64,000 nucleotides of DNA, from the NCBI RefSeq assembly GCF_001426865.1, contig NZ_LMFO01000008.1:53909-117908 (forward strand). The letters run 5' to 3'. This document shows positions 1-8,480 of the stretch, piece after piece. This stretch comes from Paenibacillus sp. Root52. GTDB taxonomy: Bacteria; Bacillota; Bacilli; Paenibacillales; Paenibacillaceae. The stretch's first letter is position 1. Every line of letters starts with the position of its first letter. The translations under genes and the position numbers were made by a program. The notes below the pieces were generated by a model. It had not been told where the DNA came from, ran no database searches, and saw only the letters and a program-made list of their open reading frames with translations.

Positions 1-681
1 CGAAGAGTAGATGGCATTCTGCTGCTAGGTTCGAAGCGAGATGATCCGATCATTTCATTTCTGGAAGAGGAAGAGTTTCCTTTTGTACTGATCGGTCGCA
101 GTGAAGCTCACCCGAATGCGCCCATGGTGGATAATGACAATGTGCAGACTGCTTATGATGCAACGCAGCATCTGATTGCACAAGGACATACGCGGATTGG
201 ATTCGTGAGTGGCCCGCCGGAAATTACGTTATCTCATGATCGTATGCGAGGATATCAGAAGGCTCTTGCCGAAGCAGAGCTACATGCCAATCGGGACTGG
301 ATTGTGGAGGGTGAATTCCTACAGGAGAGCGGATTCCGAGCGATGTCTCTATTCATGTCTTTGCCTGATAGACCGACAGCTATTGTTGTTATTGATGACA
401 ATGTGGCTTTTGGAGTATTGAGAGCTCTTGCCGAGCTGGGATATCAGGTACCTGAGGATATTAGCGTGGTCAGTTTTAACAATATAGCCTTATCCGAACT
501 GGCTTCACCGCCACTCAGCTCCATCGATATCGGAACCTATCAACTTGGCTATACAGCAGTTCAAGTGTTACTCAAAATTATAAGCGGAGAGCCTCAAACG
601 CATAACCCTGTCATTATTCCACATCGATTAATTGTGCGAGAATCCTCACTTTACTCCAAAACTAAGTCATCACTGAGCTGA
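1..681 (+). CDS. LacI-family regulator, 3' part (MalR-like)
   Basis: The frame is open from the first base of the window, so the gene starts outside it and only the last 226 residues are visible. These form the periplasmic-binding-protein-like sensor domain of LacI/GalR regulators. The first residues read RVDGILLLG, followed by VDNDN, a GH..IGFVSG strand and a PTAIVVIDDNVAFG segment, all typical of this domain. The pattern RxDPII..L...FPFVLIG followed by VDNDN resembles Gram-positive maltose regulators (MalR), so a sugar effector is likely; this is inference. The N-terminal helix-turn-helix is missing only because the window starts here. A candidate LacI-type operator and a terminator follow the stop codon. 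Confidence 0.9.
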   Translation, partial: RRVDGILLLGSKRDDPIISFLEEEEFPFVLIGRSEAHPNAPMVDNDNVQTAYDATQHLIAQGHTRIGFVSGPPEITLSHDRMRGYQKALAEAELHANRDWIVEGEFLQESGFRAMSLFMSLPDRPTAIVVIDDNVAFGVLRALAELGYQVPEDISVVSFNNIALSELASPPLSSIDIGTYQLGYTAVQVLLKIISGEPQTHNPVIIPHRLIVRESSLYSKTKSSLS

Positions 682-707
682 CATAGACAGGTCTAAATGT
701 GGCAGTG

Positions 708-717
708 CAAACGTTTG
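708..717. promoter_or_regulatory. candidate LacI-type operator
   Basis: CAAACGTTTG is a perfect 10-base palindrome centred on CG, the usual core of LacI-family operators. It lies 26 bases past the stop codon of the LacI-family gene. No gene starts directly downstream on the plus strand, so it may be chance or a leftover operator. Confidence 0.3.
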
Positions 718-783
718 TCCCAATTCCCAATGGAATTGAACACGATACACGAGGACGACTCGTTTGTAGAGTCACCATGAAGA

Positions 784-810
784 AGCCGCATCATGAGATG
801 CGGCTCTTAG
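784..810 (+). terminator. hairpin terminator after lacI-like gene
   Basis: A perfect 9-bp stem (AGCCGCATC / GATGCGGCT) with an ATGA loop, followed by a short weak T stretch. It is the best candidate for ending the LacI-type transcript. The remaining bases up to 941 show no supported gene. Confidence 0.6.
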
Positions 811-941
811 TTAATTTCACAGCATTATACGCACGGTCGTGTATGTTCTCTTTGAGCACTTGAAGTGCTGTAATTGCATTGATTTTAACATGCTCCGTCC
901 GATCATTCTTTCATTGGCGATTCTACCACTACGCACTCGAA

Positions 942-1700
942 TTAGTATGAACTCCAGCCTGCATCAGCCGTAATGACGGTTCCGTTAACGAAGCTAGATT
1001 CATCCGAGCCGAGGAACAAAGCCACTTTGGCAATCTCTTCACTCGTACCTACACGTGGGTTGATCGCCATACCTAGTTGTTGGCGTCCAGCTCCAAATGG
1101 GCTGATTCCTGTCATTGAGGAGCTAATGTTAGTTGCCACAGCCCCTGGAGCGATGGCATTACAACGAATGCCTTGCTCGGCATACATGTATCCCGTATTT
1201 TTCGTGAAACCAATCACCGCGTGTTTGGAAGCTGTATAAGCGGCTCCCGCACGTCCGCCGTGCAACCCACCTGCTGAAGCAATGTTCACGATGACTCCTT
1301 TTTGTTTCTCTTGGAAGATCGGCAATACTTTACGCGTAGTCCGCATTACGCTGGTTGTATTTACGGCGAACAATCTCTCCCACTTCTCATCGGTGATATC
1401 TGCTGCTGGCTCCATGCCATCCATAATGCCTGCATTGTTCACCAGAATATCCACAGTCCCATAGGTACTTACCGTCACATCAATCAGATTTTGCACATCT
1501 TCTTCTTTGGCTACATTAGCCAAAACCACGATGGCTTCTCCGCCTGATTCCTTGATCTCACTAGCAACCGTCTGAGCGGACTGTTCGTTAATATCTGACA
1601 CAACGACTTTGGCACCTTCTCTAGCATATAGTGTGGCAATTGCTTTCCCCATGCCTGAACCTGCACCTGTCACAACAGCAACTTTATCTTGAAGTTTCAT
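942..1700 (-). CDS. short-chain dehydrogenase/reductase (FabG-like SDR)
   Basis: This 252-residue protein is a classical SDR. The nucleotide-binding motif TGAGSGMG lies near residues 11-18, NNAG near 88-91, and the YxxxK catalytic pair in YTASK near 155-160, preceded by the catalytic serine in the IASAGG segment. Length and motif spacing match the FabG/glucose-dehydrogenase type of NAD(P)-dependent oxidoreductases. The substrate cannot be told from sequence. The start is an ATG preceded by an AGGAGG-like site. A TetR-family gene lies upstream on the opposite strand, so it may control this enzyme, although a repeat element lies between the two. Confidence 0.9.
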   Translation of the reverse strand: MKLQDKVAVVTGAGSGMGKAIATLYAREGAKVVVSDINEQSAQTVASEIKESGGEAIVVLANVAKEEDVQNLIDVTVSTYGTVDILVNNAGIMDGMEPAADITDEKWERLFAVNTTSVMRTTRKVLPIFQEKQKGVIVNIASAGGLHGGRAGAAYTASKHAVIGFTKNTGYMYAEQGIRCNAIAPGAVATNISSSMTGISPFGAGRQQLGMAINPRVGTSEEIAKVALFLGSDESSFVNGTVITADAGWSSY

Positions 1701-1869
1701 ATCTTAATTCCTCCTTTTTGTATTCGTTTACAATAAGTTAACAAACAAATGTTCATTAACTCGTATCCTTAGTATAATAAGTCATAGCTTTTGGGATCAA
1801 TCAGTAAAAGCTTGCCCTATTGTACATTAACCAACACTTCAGACGCCTATTGTACGTTTATTAAACCTT

Positions 1870-1884
1870 ACTTTTTGAACAACT
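1870..1884. repeat. solo end of the 155-bp dispersed repeat
   Basis: ACTTTTTGAACAAC here repeats the right end of the neighbouring inverted-repeat element (2041-2054). It lies just outside that element's left end, as if a second partial copy were nested beside it. Confidence 0.5.
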
Positions 1885-1896
1885 GCTAAAATACGA

Positions 1897-2051
1897 GTTC
1901 AAAAAGTTCGCTTTTCAGTACCGAGAAGATGGGATGAAGATAGAAATGGAGTAGCGGAGCGTAGGCAAAACTACGTGAGCAACGGACATTTCGGCTGAAT
2001 CCCATATTCGCCGTCAGGCATCCTTCGTAATCAAAAGCGTACTTTTTGAAC
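1897..2051. repeat. MITE-like element with 19-bp terminal inverted repeats
   Basis: The left end (1897-1915) and right end (2033-2051) are inverted copies of each other over 19 bases, differing at two positions. The roughly 117 bases between them hold no credible reading frame. Copies of the right end recur at 1870-1884, 8597-8624 and 39274-39302, so this is a dispersed family. Size, inverted ends and lack of coding suggest a MITE or similar non-autonomous element. It sits between the SDR gene and the TetR gene, and its right end lies about 25 bases before the TetR start codon. Confidence 0.7.
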
Positions 2052-2076
2052 AACCTATACTAAGGGAGGAAATTTG

Positions 2077-2724
2077 ATGTCAGACCCTACTGAATCCACG
2101 GATCGAAGAATCAAGAAATCCAAAGCTGCGCTGAAACATGCACTCATTAAGCTTATGCAAAAGCAACCTTTTAGAGAAATATCCATTACCGATATTGTAA
2201 AGTTGGCGGATCTGAATCGGGGAACCTTCTATAAGCACTATCAGTACAAAGAAGACCTGTTTGACGAGATCATAGACGATGTCATTCAAGACCTGGTCAC
2301 CTCTTACCGAGAGCCTTACCAAGGCAAAGAAATATTTGAAGTGAGTCATATGCCATCATCAGCCATCCGCATCTTTGAGCATGTCTATCAGCACGCTCCA
2401 TTCTATACTCTTGCCGTCAAATCCGAGGCATCCTCCAGCTTCCAACAGATGATCTGTAATGTTCTACGCGACCTTGCCTTACAGGATCTAAACGAAATAT
2501 TCCCAACGCATATCAACCGCGAGCTGCTCGCAAGTTATCAATCTCATGCTATCTTCGGCATGATTATCGAGTGGATTCATCAGGAGTTCAGACACAGCCC
2601 CGGTTATATGGCCGAGGAATTGTTCAAAATTATTAATTATAAACCCGCTAATGTGGTCTATCATTCGACTCACCGCGAACCTGCAACACAATATGTACAA
2701 AAAAATGGAATGACCCTCGAATGA
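2077..2724 (+). CDS. TetR/AcrR-family transcriptional regulator
   Basis: The N-terminal 60 residues hold a TetR-type helix-turn-helix: ISITDIVKLADLNRGTFYKH, followed by KEDLFDEI. The rest is an all-helical ligand-binding and dimerisation domain of the kind seen in the DhaS-like branch. Length, 215 residues, is normal. The ATG at 2077 is preferred over the in-frame TTG at 2074 because it sits six bases after GGGAGGA. It is divergent from the SDR gene and upstream of the bicupin gene, either of which could be its target. The ligand is unknown. Confidence 0.88.
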   Translation: MSDPTESTDRRIKKSKAALKHALIKLMQKQPFREISITDIVKLADLNRGTFYKHYQYKEDLFDEIIDDVIQDLVTSYREPYQGKEIFEVSHMPSSAIRIFEHVYQHAPFYTLAVKSEASSSFQQMICNVLRDLALQDLNEIFPTHINRELLASYQSHAIFGMIIEWIHQEFRHSPGYMAEELFKIINYKPANVVYHSTHREPATQYVQKNGMTLE

Positions 2725-2849
2725 ATGATTCCCATTTGCCTCATATTAACTAAGGTATAGCTGAATAGATTCGTAGGATATGGTTAAAAGAACATAGACG
2801 GCATATTCAACTTTTTACATGTAAACCTAATTTGATATGAGGAGGAATC

Positions 2850-3899
2850 ATGATGACATCTTTTAAGTATCGGCTTGAACAAAAGGAACCTCGGACAGGA
2901 TCTGGCGGAATTACCCGTGGCGCTTCGGTTAAAGATTTCCCTGCTTCAATCGGCATTGCTGGCGTATCCATGCGATTAGAGCCGGGCGGGATGCGCGAAT
3001 TACATTGGCATGCGAATGCAGCAGAATGGGCATATGTCATCAGCGGTTCCTGTCGTACAACAGTCATTCATCCGGATGGACATGCCTACACAGATACGTT
3101 CGAGCCCGGTGATGTCTGGTATTTCCCGCGTGGATATGGACATTCCATCCAGGGACTCGGCCCGGACGAATGTCATTTCATTTTGATTTTTGATAACGGC
3201 GATTTCTCGGAGGATCATACATTCAGCATTACGGATTTCATTACACAGACACCGAACAACATTGTAGCTCAGAATCTTGGCATCACCGAAGAACAAGCAG
3301 CCAAGCTGAATCAGGGCGAAGCCTACTTTGCCAAGGGGCCTGTGCCCAATGATAGTTCCTCTTCCGGTACATATCGTCGTAATTCAGAGCTGACAACAGT
3401 TCACCGGTATCCACTTCTCGCCAAACAGCCTAGGCGAGCACCAGGAGGTGGTACGCAACGTACAGTGACCGTCGAAGACTTCCCCATCTCCACCACGATG
3501 GCTGGGTCACTCATTGAATTGCAGCCAGGTGCGCTACGGGAGATGCATTGGCACCCTAATGCAGACGAGTGGCAGTACTATATTAGCGGTCAGGCTGAAA
3601 TGACGGTATTCCTCGCAGAGGGTCATGCGGTAACAGAGCATTTCGAAGCAGGCGATGTTGGCTATGCACCTATGGGAGCTGGTCATTATATCAAAAATAC
3701 CGGAGACGATGTCTGTCGTGTGTTAATTGGCTTCAACAGCGGGCACTACGAAGCCATTGATCTGAGCGAATGGATTGCAGGTAACCCAGACGATCTATTG
3801 TCAACGAATTTGGGTATTTCCAAAGAAGAAGCGGCTCAGCTTCCGAATGATACGCTCTTTATTGCACCAGACCCGCATAAGGATAAGAATCATTCCTGA
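2850..3899 (+). CDS. bicupin, oxalate decarboxylase family
   Basis: The protein has 349 residues and two cupin domains. Each carries the metal-binding pattern HWH...E with a later histidine: LHWHANAAEW and GHSIQ in the first half, MHWHPNADEWQYY and GHYI in the second. OxdC-type oxalate decarboxylases bind manganese through the same residues. The lid loop that carries the catalytic glutamate in OxdC (SENS) reads SEDHT here, so the glutamate is kept but its context is changed. The chain is about 35-45 residues shorter at the N terminus than Bacillus OxdC/OxdD. Oxalate decarboxylase is the best guess; oxalate oxidase or another bicupin activity is possible. A strong GAGGAGG site fits the ATG at 2850; an ATG follows at 2853. 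Confidence 0.85.
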   Translation: MMTSFKYRLEQKEPRTGSGGITRGASVKDFPASIGIAGVSMRLEPGGMRELHWHANAAEWAYVISGSCRTTVIHPDGHAYTDTFEPGDVWYFPRGYGHSIQGLGPDECHFILIFDNGDFSEDHTFSITDFITQTPNNIVAQNLGITEEQAAKLNQGEAYFAKGPVPNDSSSSGTYRRNSELTTVHRYPLLAKQPRRAPGGGTQRTVTVEDFPISTTMAGSLIELQPGALREMHWHPNADEWQYYISGQAEMTVFLAEGHAVTEHFEAGDVGYAPMGAGHYIKNTGDDVCRVLIGFNSGHYEAIDLSEWIAGNPDDLLSTNLGISKEEAAQLPNDTLFIAPDPHKDKNHS

Positions 3900-3941
3900 A
3901 TGACAACTAACATGTATCACGTTTCCCTTTGTGTAGAACCT

Positions 3942-4026
3942 GTCTAGCTAACCTACGATGTTCACACAAGAGTGGGAAAAGTACATGCCAACATATGTGG
4001 TTACATTCCTATCGTACTGGCTAGAC
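3942..4026. repeat. long-range inverted repeat between bicupin and DUF1275 genes
   Basis: GTCTAGC (3942-3948) pairs with GCTAGAC (4020-4026), and TACGAT (3954-3959) pairs with ATCGTA (4011-4016). The arms enclose about 50 bases. This could be a structured 3' end of the bicupin transcript, a leader of the next gene, or a decayed mobile element. Confidence 0.35.
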
Positions 4027-4071
4027 TGATCTGCATCACTGCTTTCACGCCCCAGAAAAGAGGTTACGTCT

Positions 4072-4809
4072 ATGACCTTAACGCCTGATTCGGATTCGAC
4101 CAGTAGCCATCAAGGCACAACCAAACCTATTGGACATACTGTAGAACGCTTAGAGCCGGGATTATCCCGGCTTTTATTATCATCAGCTCTAGTGCTCATT
4201 GCCGGTTTCATTGATGCCATAGGATATCTAGGATTAGGCAAGGTTTATTTATCATTTATGAGCGGTAATAGCACCAAGCTAGGCATTGCGCTCTTTAAAG
4301 GTGACTACTCCGTATGGACAACGACAGGGGTCGTCGTGCTGTTATTCATTGTGGGTGCATTTATCGGTACGTTGATAACGGAATTATCCAGACAATATCA
4401 TTTGACGTTAATTTTAAGTGCGGAATCTATCTTATTCGTTATTGCGATCACCTGGGTCATATTTCTCCACACCGACAGCATTCTCTTTCCACTCGCAGTG
4501 GCGATGGGTATGCAGAATACGATGCACCAGATGGTTGCCCACGCCGACGTGGGGAAAGGCTTCGTGTCAGGAACCTTGTTCGGGATTGGACAAGCCATCG
4601 CTAAAGCTGTACGCGGCAAAGCGCCTGCGTCCGAATGGGCTGTTCTGGCACTATCCTGGATTACGTTTGTCATCGGTGCGGCTCTGGGAGCACTTCTGTT
4701 CACTCAAGCCAGTCTATTCATTTCCTTAATCGTGGCTCTATCAGCCCTTGTGCTGCTGATTCCATATGCACTCTACATGCAACGACAAAGAACGGTTGAC
4801 CCTGGATAA
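4072..4809 (+). CDS. DUF1275 (YoaK-like) membrane protein
   Basis: A 245-residue integral membrane protein with about six hydrophobic helices after a polar N terminus of about 35 residues. The stretches GFIDAIGYL and FMSGNSTKLG in the first helices, and QNTMHQ in the middle, are the signature of DUF1275/YoaK proteins. Their transport function has not been firmly established. An AGAGG ribosome site precedes the ATG. The gene converges on the TelA-type gene and ends within a terminator hairpin. Confidence 0.85.
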   Translation: MTLTPDSDSTSSHQGTTKPIGHTVERLEPGLSRLLLSSALVLIAGFIDAIGYLGLGKVYLSFMSGNSTKLGIALFKGDYSVWTTTGVVVLLFIVGAFIGTLITELSRQYHLTLILSAESILFVIAITWVIFLHTDSILFPLAVAMGMQNTMHQMVAHADVGKGFVSGTLFGIGQAIAKAVRGKAPASEWAVLALSWITFVIGAALGALLFTQASLFISLIVALSALVLLIPYALYMQRQRTVDPG

Positions 4810-4828
4810 TTCCTGGTCAACCGTTCTT
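4788..4828. terminator. terminator overlapping the DUF1275 stop codon
   Basis: A perfect 14-bp inverted repeat (4788-4801 with 4815-4828) around a 13-base loop that contains the stop codon. It lies between convergent genes and may serve both strands. Confidence 0.7.
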
Positions 4829-4881
4829 ACAATCATTGTTTATGCCATTCTATGCAGCTAAGAAACACGGGGTTATATAGA

Positions 4882-6021
4882 TTACAATCCCAGCTTCTGC
4901 CCTTTCTCCAGCCGCTGAATCTGCTGCTCTCCCGTATCTGCAAGTTCACGGAACTGCGTAATGGTCTCCCGCATTCGCGGTAATGCTTCCTGCTTATACA
5001 CACTGATTGAATCGAGTGCAGACAAGACATCCGTGAATGCCTGCTTCATCGTATCGACCGAAATGCTTGCATCATACGCCTGCTTCTGAATGGCGATGCC
5101 CTGATCCTTAAGCATTTTGGATGTACCTGCGATGAGGTCGTTCGTCGTCTGGTTCAGCAGTTCGATTTTCTGCAATACAATCTTCTGATTATAGAGCGCA
5201 CTTGCTACGGTTACGGCAATTTTCAGTGCCGATATGGTTACATTCTTCGCCCGATCGACCCCGCGAATCAGTTCCTTGTTGTTACGAATGACCACTTCAA
5301 TCGCCATGATCCCTTGTTGGTTAACCACCAGCATCTGCTGCAGATCCATCACACGTTGCCGAAGCGGGAATAACACTTCTTCTGTAATGAAACGAACCTT
5401 CTCCGGATCTTCATTGCGTACCTTCGCTGCCTCAATCTGTCCATCAATGGATTCGTCCATCAGCACACCTAACTGGATTTCTTTCTGTAATCGCTTGGTT
5501 AATTCACGTAAATTCTGCTGCTCGATCTCTAAGGTTGTATTGTCATTCCGTAAAGTTGCTCGACCTTTGTCCAGCGAGGTCACGATGTCTGCAATGACCG
5601 CATCTGCTTTCTGGTACTTCAAGAAATACGCGCGCAGCGGATTGAACAGCTTGCCCAGAAAGCCGGTCTTGGCAAAGTCGACCACACTTGGGTCGAGATC
5701 CTTCAGTTGCATATGCAGCTCAGTTAAGCCTTTGGCTACCTGACCGCCCTCGTCTCCCGTCTTGGACAGATGTCCAACGGAGACTTGAAGCAACGCGTTT
5801 TTCTCCGAAGAGGATCTCATCGTGTTCATGCCAAAGCCCTCAATGGATTGCAGTATCTCCTTGCGCTTCTCCAACGATTCAAGGTCCAGTGTCATGATCA
5901 TCTCTACGTTGGCACTTGCGACTTGTTGCAGCTCAGCAACCTCCGCAGGCACTGGTTTCACTTCTTCCTCAATCACCTTCTGAATTTCCTTCTGACTAGG
6001 TATCTCCATGGAAAATGACAT
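4882..6021 (-). CDS. TelA/KlaA-family protein (toxic anion resistance family)
   Basis: This 379-residue soluble, helix-rich protein has the features of the TelA family (Pfam toxic anion resistance). It shows long charged coiled-coil segments and the family-like stretches GFLGKLFNPLRAYFLKYQ and VRFITEEVLFPLRQRVMDLQ. Bacillus YaaN belongs to this family and sits beside xpaC, as here. Despite the family name, a role in tellurite resistance is not established for such proteins; some influence lantibiotic and cell-envelope stress. It is the last gene of a three-gene operon, 20 bases after the VWA gene, with an AAGGGGG ribosome site. Confidence 0.85.
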   Translation of the reverse strand: MSFSMEIPSQKEIQKVIEEEVKPVPAEVAELQQVASANVEMIMTLDLESLEKRKEILQSIEGFGMNTMRSSSEKNALLQVSVGHLSKTGDEGGQVAKGLTELHMQLKDLDPSVVDFAKTGFLGKLFNPLRAYFLKYQKADAVIADIVTSLDKGRATLRNDNTTLEIEQQNLRELTKRLQKEIQLGVLMDESIDGQIEAAKVRNEDPEKVRFITEEVLFPLRQRVMDLQQMLVVNQQGIMAIEVVIRNNKELIRGVDRAKNVTISALKIAVTVASALYNQKIVLQKIELLNQTTNDLIAGTSKMLKDQGIAIQKQAYDASISVDTMKQAFTDVLSALDSISVYKQEALPRMRETITQFRELADTGEQQIQRLEKGQKLGL

Positions 6022-6041
6022 TGACGTTCCCCCTTAAAATA

Positions 6042-7730
6042 TTACATCTGTACGTTGAACAGGTTCCCAATCTTGTACACGACATCGTCGGTATCGGCAT
6101 TAATGCTTGCCGCTTCGTTAATGCTGGAGATGCTCTCCAATGCTTTGATGTCTGCGTTATAGCCAATGGTGTAAATCGGCACCTGATACGTCTCGACCAA
6201 CTCACGAATATCCTGCAACGTATGACCCTCATTGGTCTCACCATCACTTAAGACAAAAATCAACGGCTTCACGTTGGGATTAGCAACCTTGTAATCCTCC
6301 AGCATCTTCATCGCCACAACGATCCCGTCAAAGGTCGCTGTCCCTCCACCTGCTTGCAAGCTATCCACCGTGCCTACAAACATGGATTGCTGGTTCGTAT
6401 CATACTTGGCAATAGGTAAGTTGACGGTAACTCCACTGGAGTAGGATACTAAGCCGATGCTGTTGTCCGTACCCAGATACTTCTGCCCTTTGTGCAAGGA
6501 CTCCTTAAGCCGGTTAAGCGGTTCTCCGTCCATGCTTCCAGATACATCGGTAACGAACACAGCCGCAATAGGTTTGCTGCCATTTTTCTTCTCTTTCCAT
6601 ACTTTCTGCGCGGACAACAGCGTACCGCCATCTACCGATGCTACCTCTGATTTATAATCCGGGAGGCCATTGAAACCGAACTCCTCGGCTGATTTCTGGT
6701 ATTTATCTTGCGTGACGAATTCCGCAAACTTCTGGATGATCTCCTGCTTGTTCTGCGGCAATTGACCGAGAGCATATAGCGGGCTGTCATGCCTTACTCC
6801 AAATGGTGTGAACACATATCCACTCTTCAGATCGGCGGTATTCACAAATGTCTGGTATTCAAGTACAAAAGCATCCAAACGGCCTGACTTGGCAGCTTCC
6901 CGCATCTGAATTGTCGTGGACGCGGTAAACGGTACGTTCGCCTGGAATTTCTCAAAGCCTTGGATCGCCTTCTCGCCAAGTGGATTCGAACTGTCATACG
7001 TGTTCAGTGCTGTCACGAGAAAGTTCAGCCCTGTGGAGCTAGCAAATGGATCGGTATATCCCATCGCAAGTTCGTTTTTCGCAATCGCTTCAGTGACTGT
7101 CTTCACATTGACAGAGCCATACGTATCAACCAGTGCATCATATTTCGCTTTGGAGATGACGATCCCTGGTACGTTACCAACAAGTCGTTCGGATACCATC
7201 TCTGTCTTCACTCCGCTTGCCTCTACCATCTCGCCCCACAGTTCATTAGAAGGTGTGAAGGCGTCGGGCACATACTTGCCTGACTTGATATAGTCGGTAG
7301 CTGTTCCAGAGGCAATGTTACGAATCTTCACCGACACTTGTTTACCATCAACTCTGATATTTGCTTGGTTGAATTCTTGCGCTACTTCGGTTAACCAGCC
7401 GTCTACCCCGCTACCCGACTTCTCTGTGGAAGAGAAGATTTCAACATAATCATTCGTTGTATTCTCTACCGCAATCGGGAACTTGGATATGTCCGGCAGC
7501 GATTCTGCTACATCAACCGGATCTAGATCAATCTGGCCCTTAACCGGTTCGGCTGTTGCTGGCGCGATGTCCGCATACAACTTACCTAGCTCCTTACCTG
7601 CATTCTCCGTGCTGACCTGTGAAGATGATTTACCGAAGTTTGACGTCAGTGTAATTCCTGCATAGACTAGGCCAAACACAAGCACCAACATTACAATGGA
7701 TATGAAAAAAAACTTCCCCTTCTTCGCCAT
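6042..7730 (-). CDS. membrane-anchored solute-binding-like protein with C-terminal VWA domain
   Basis: The 562-residue protein starts with KK-rich residues and one hydrophobic segment (about residues 8-28), suggesting a membrane anchor with the rest outside. Residues of roughly 85-370 resemble a bacterial extracellular solute-binding fold (IFSSTEKSGSG, then FASSTGLNFL). Residues of roughly 385-560 are a von Willebrand A domain with the metal-ion site DVSGSMDGE, a later threonine in GGGTATFDG, and the aspartate in LSDGETNEG. VWA domains bind divalent metal and partner proteins. Its place between XpaC- and TelA-like genes suggests a shared envelope-associated complex; this is inference from the operon. 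Confidence 0.82.
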   Translation of the reverse strand: MAKKGKFFFISIVMLVLVFGLVYAGITLTSNFGKSSSQVSTENAGKELGKLYADIAPATAEPVKGQIDLDPVDVAESLPDISKFPIAVENTTNDYVEIFSSTEKSGSGVDGWLTEVAQEFNQANIRVDGKQVSVKIRNIASGTATDYIKSGKYVPDAFTPSNELWGEMVEASGVKTEMVSERLVGNVPGIVISKAKYDALVDTYGSVNVKTVTEAIAKNELAMGYTDPFASSTGLNFLVTALNTYDSSNPLGEKAIQGFEKFQANVPFTASTTIQMREAAKSGRLDAFVLEYQTFVNTADLKSGYVFTPFGVRHDSPLYALGQLPQNKQEIIQKFAEFVTQDKYQKSAEEFGFNGLPDYKSEVASVDGGTLLSAQKVWKEKKNGSKPIAAVFVTDVSGSMDGEPLNRLKESLHKGQKYLGTDNSIGLVSYSSGVTVNLPIAKYDTNQQSMFVGTVDSLQAGGGTATFDGIVVAMKMLEDYKVANPNVKPLIFVLSDGETNEGHTLQDIRELVETYQVPIYTIGYNADIKALESISSINEAASINADTDDVVYKIGNLFNVQM

Positions 7731-7742
7731 ACGAGCAACCCC

Positions 7743-8480
7743 TCACTGTCTATATAATTTGGTGTGCTTAATTAATTGATCAATCTCCTGCATACAAGGC
7801 ATCTGTTCAATATCTCCGGCCTCGTAGCTGTCTAGGCGTGAAATCTCTAGTAGCAACTGATCCAGCTTGAGCAGAATTTCCTCATTGGTGTGGAGTGAAT
7901 CTTTTACGTAGGTTAGATAGTCGTTGTACACTTTCGTTTTTTCCTGAAAAAGCTTCTGTGGCAAGCTCGCGGATTTGGATTTCATCATATTGGCGTAATC
8001 CGCTTCATCAAATACATTCAATCGATTTAACACGCTGCGAATGTTCAGGTACAACAGCTTCTCTACTTCTAGCGTGACGGAAGCAAATTTCTTATAGCTC
8101 AGTTCTCCCGGATCAAATCGTTGATGCAATACATTCAGGAGCGTCTCTTTCTTTTTTTTCATCCGACTAAGTTGGGATAAGCCCAGCGTAATATCTTCTT
8201 CGAGCACTTTGATGCGTCTATAAAAAGATAAAGCCTCCACATAATCCTCATGTGTTTCGATACGCCTCACAGGCAGAACAACCGGTTGCCTGAACAACAA
8301 GGTATAGCTGCCATAGAACAGAGCGAGTGCGCTACCAAACAGCAGCGTCACCGAAAGTGCTGTCGTGAATGCACTCTCCCCAAATTCCAGTCCGATAAAG
8401 CCCGGTGAGAATGCTAGAACATTCACCGCCACAATGCCGAGGATCAGTCCGAGAAACTTTATGTATTTGGTCATGTTCAA
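7743..8480 (-). CDS. XpaC-like membrane protein (first gene of TelA operon)
   Basis: This 245-residue protein has two hydrophobic helices (about residues 7-25 and 38-60) followed by a long charged, helical cytoplasmic part. The segment LSYKKFASVTLEVEKLLYLN and the pairing with a TelA-family gene match the XpaC family, named for 5-bromo-4-chloroindolyl phosphate hydrolysis. That activity is doubtful as a true function, because no hydrolase motif is visible. The start is TTG at 8480, eight bases after AGGAGG; the next in-frame ATG is too far from that site. The VWA gene follows 12 bases downstream. Confidence 0.75.
   Translation of the reverse strand: MNMTKYIKFLGLILGIVAVNVLAFSPGFIGLEFGESAFTTALSVTLLFGSALALFYGSYTLLFRQPVVLPVRRIETHEDYVEALSFYRRIKVLEEDITLGLSQLSRMKKKKETLLNVLHQRFDPGELSYKKFASVTLEVEKLLYLNIRSVLNRLNVFDEADYANMMKSKSASLPQKLFQEKTKVYNDYLTYVKDSLHTNEEILLKLDQLLLEISRLDSYEAGDIEQMPCMQEIDQLIKHTKLYRQ

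Noticed and set aside
812..941. Possible decayed coding remnant on the minus strand (frame reading NAITALQVLKENIH)
   Set aside because: Only about 45 codons without a start and with stops just upstream. Too short to support.
4882..6021. Naming the TelA-like gene a tellurite-resistance gene
   Set aside because: The family name is historical. Nothing in the sequence or context shows tellurite resistance, and no terC/terD genes are present.
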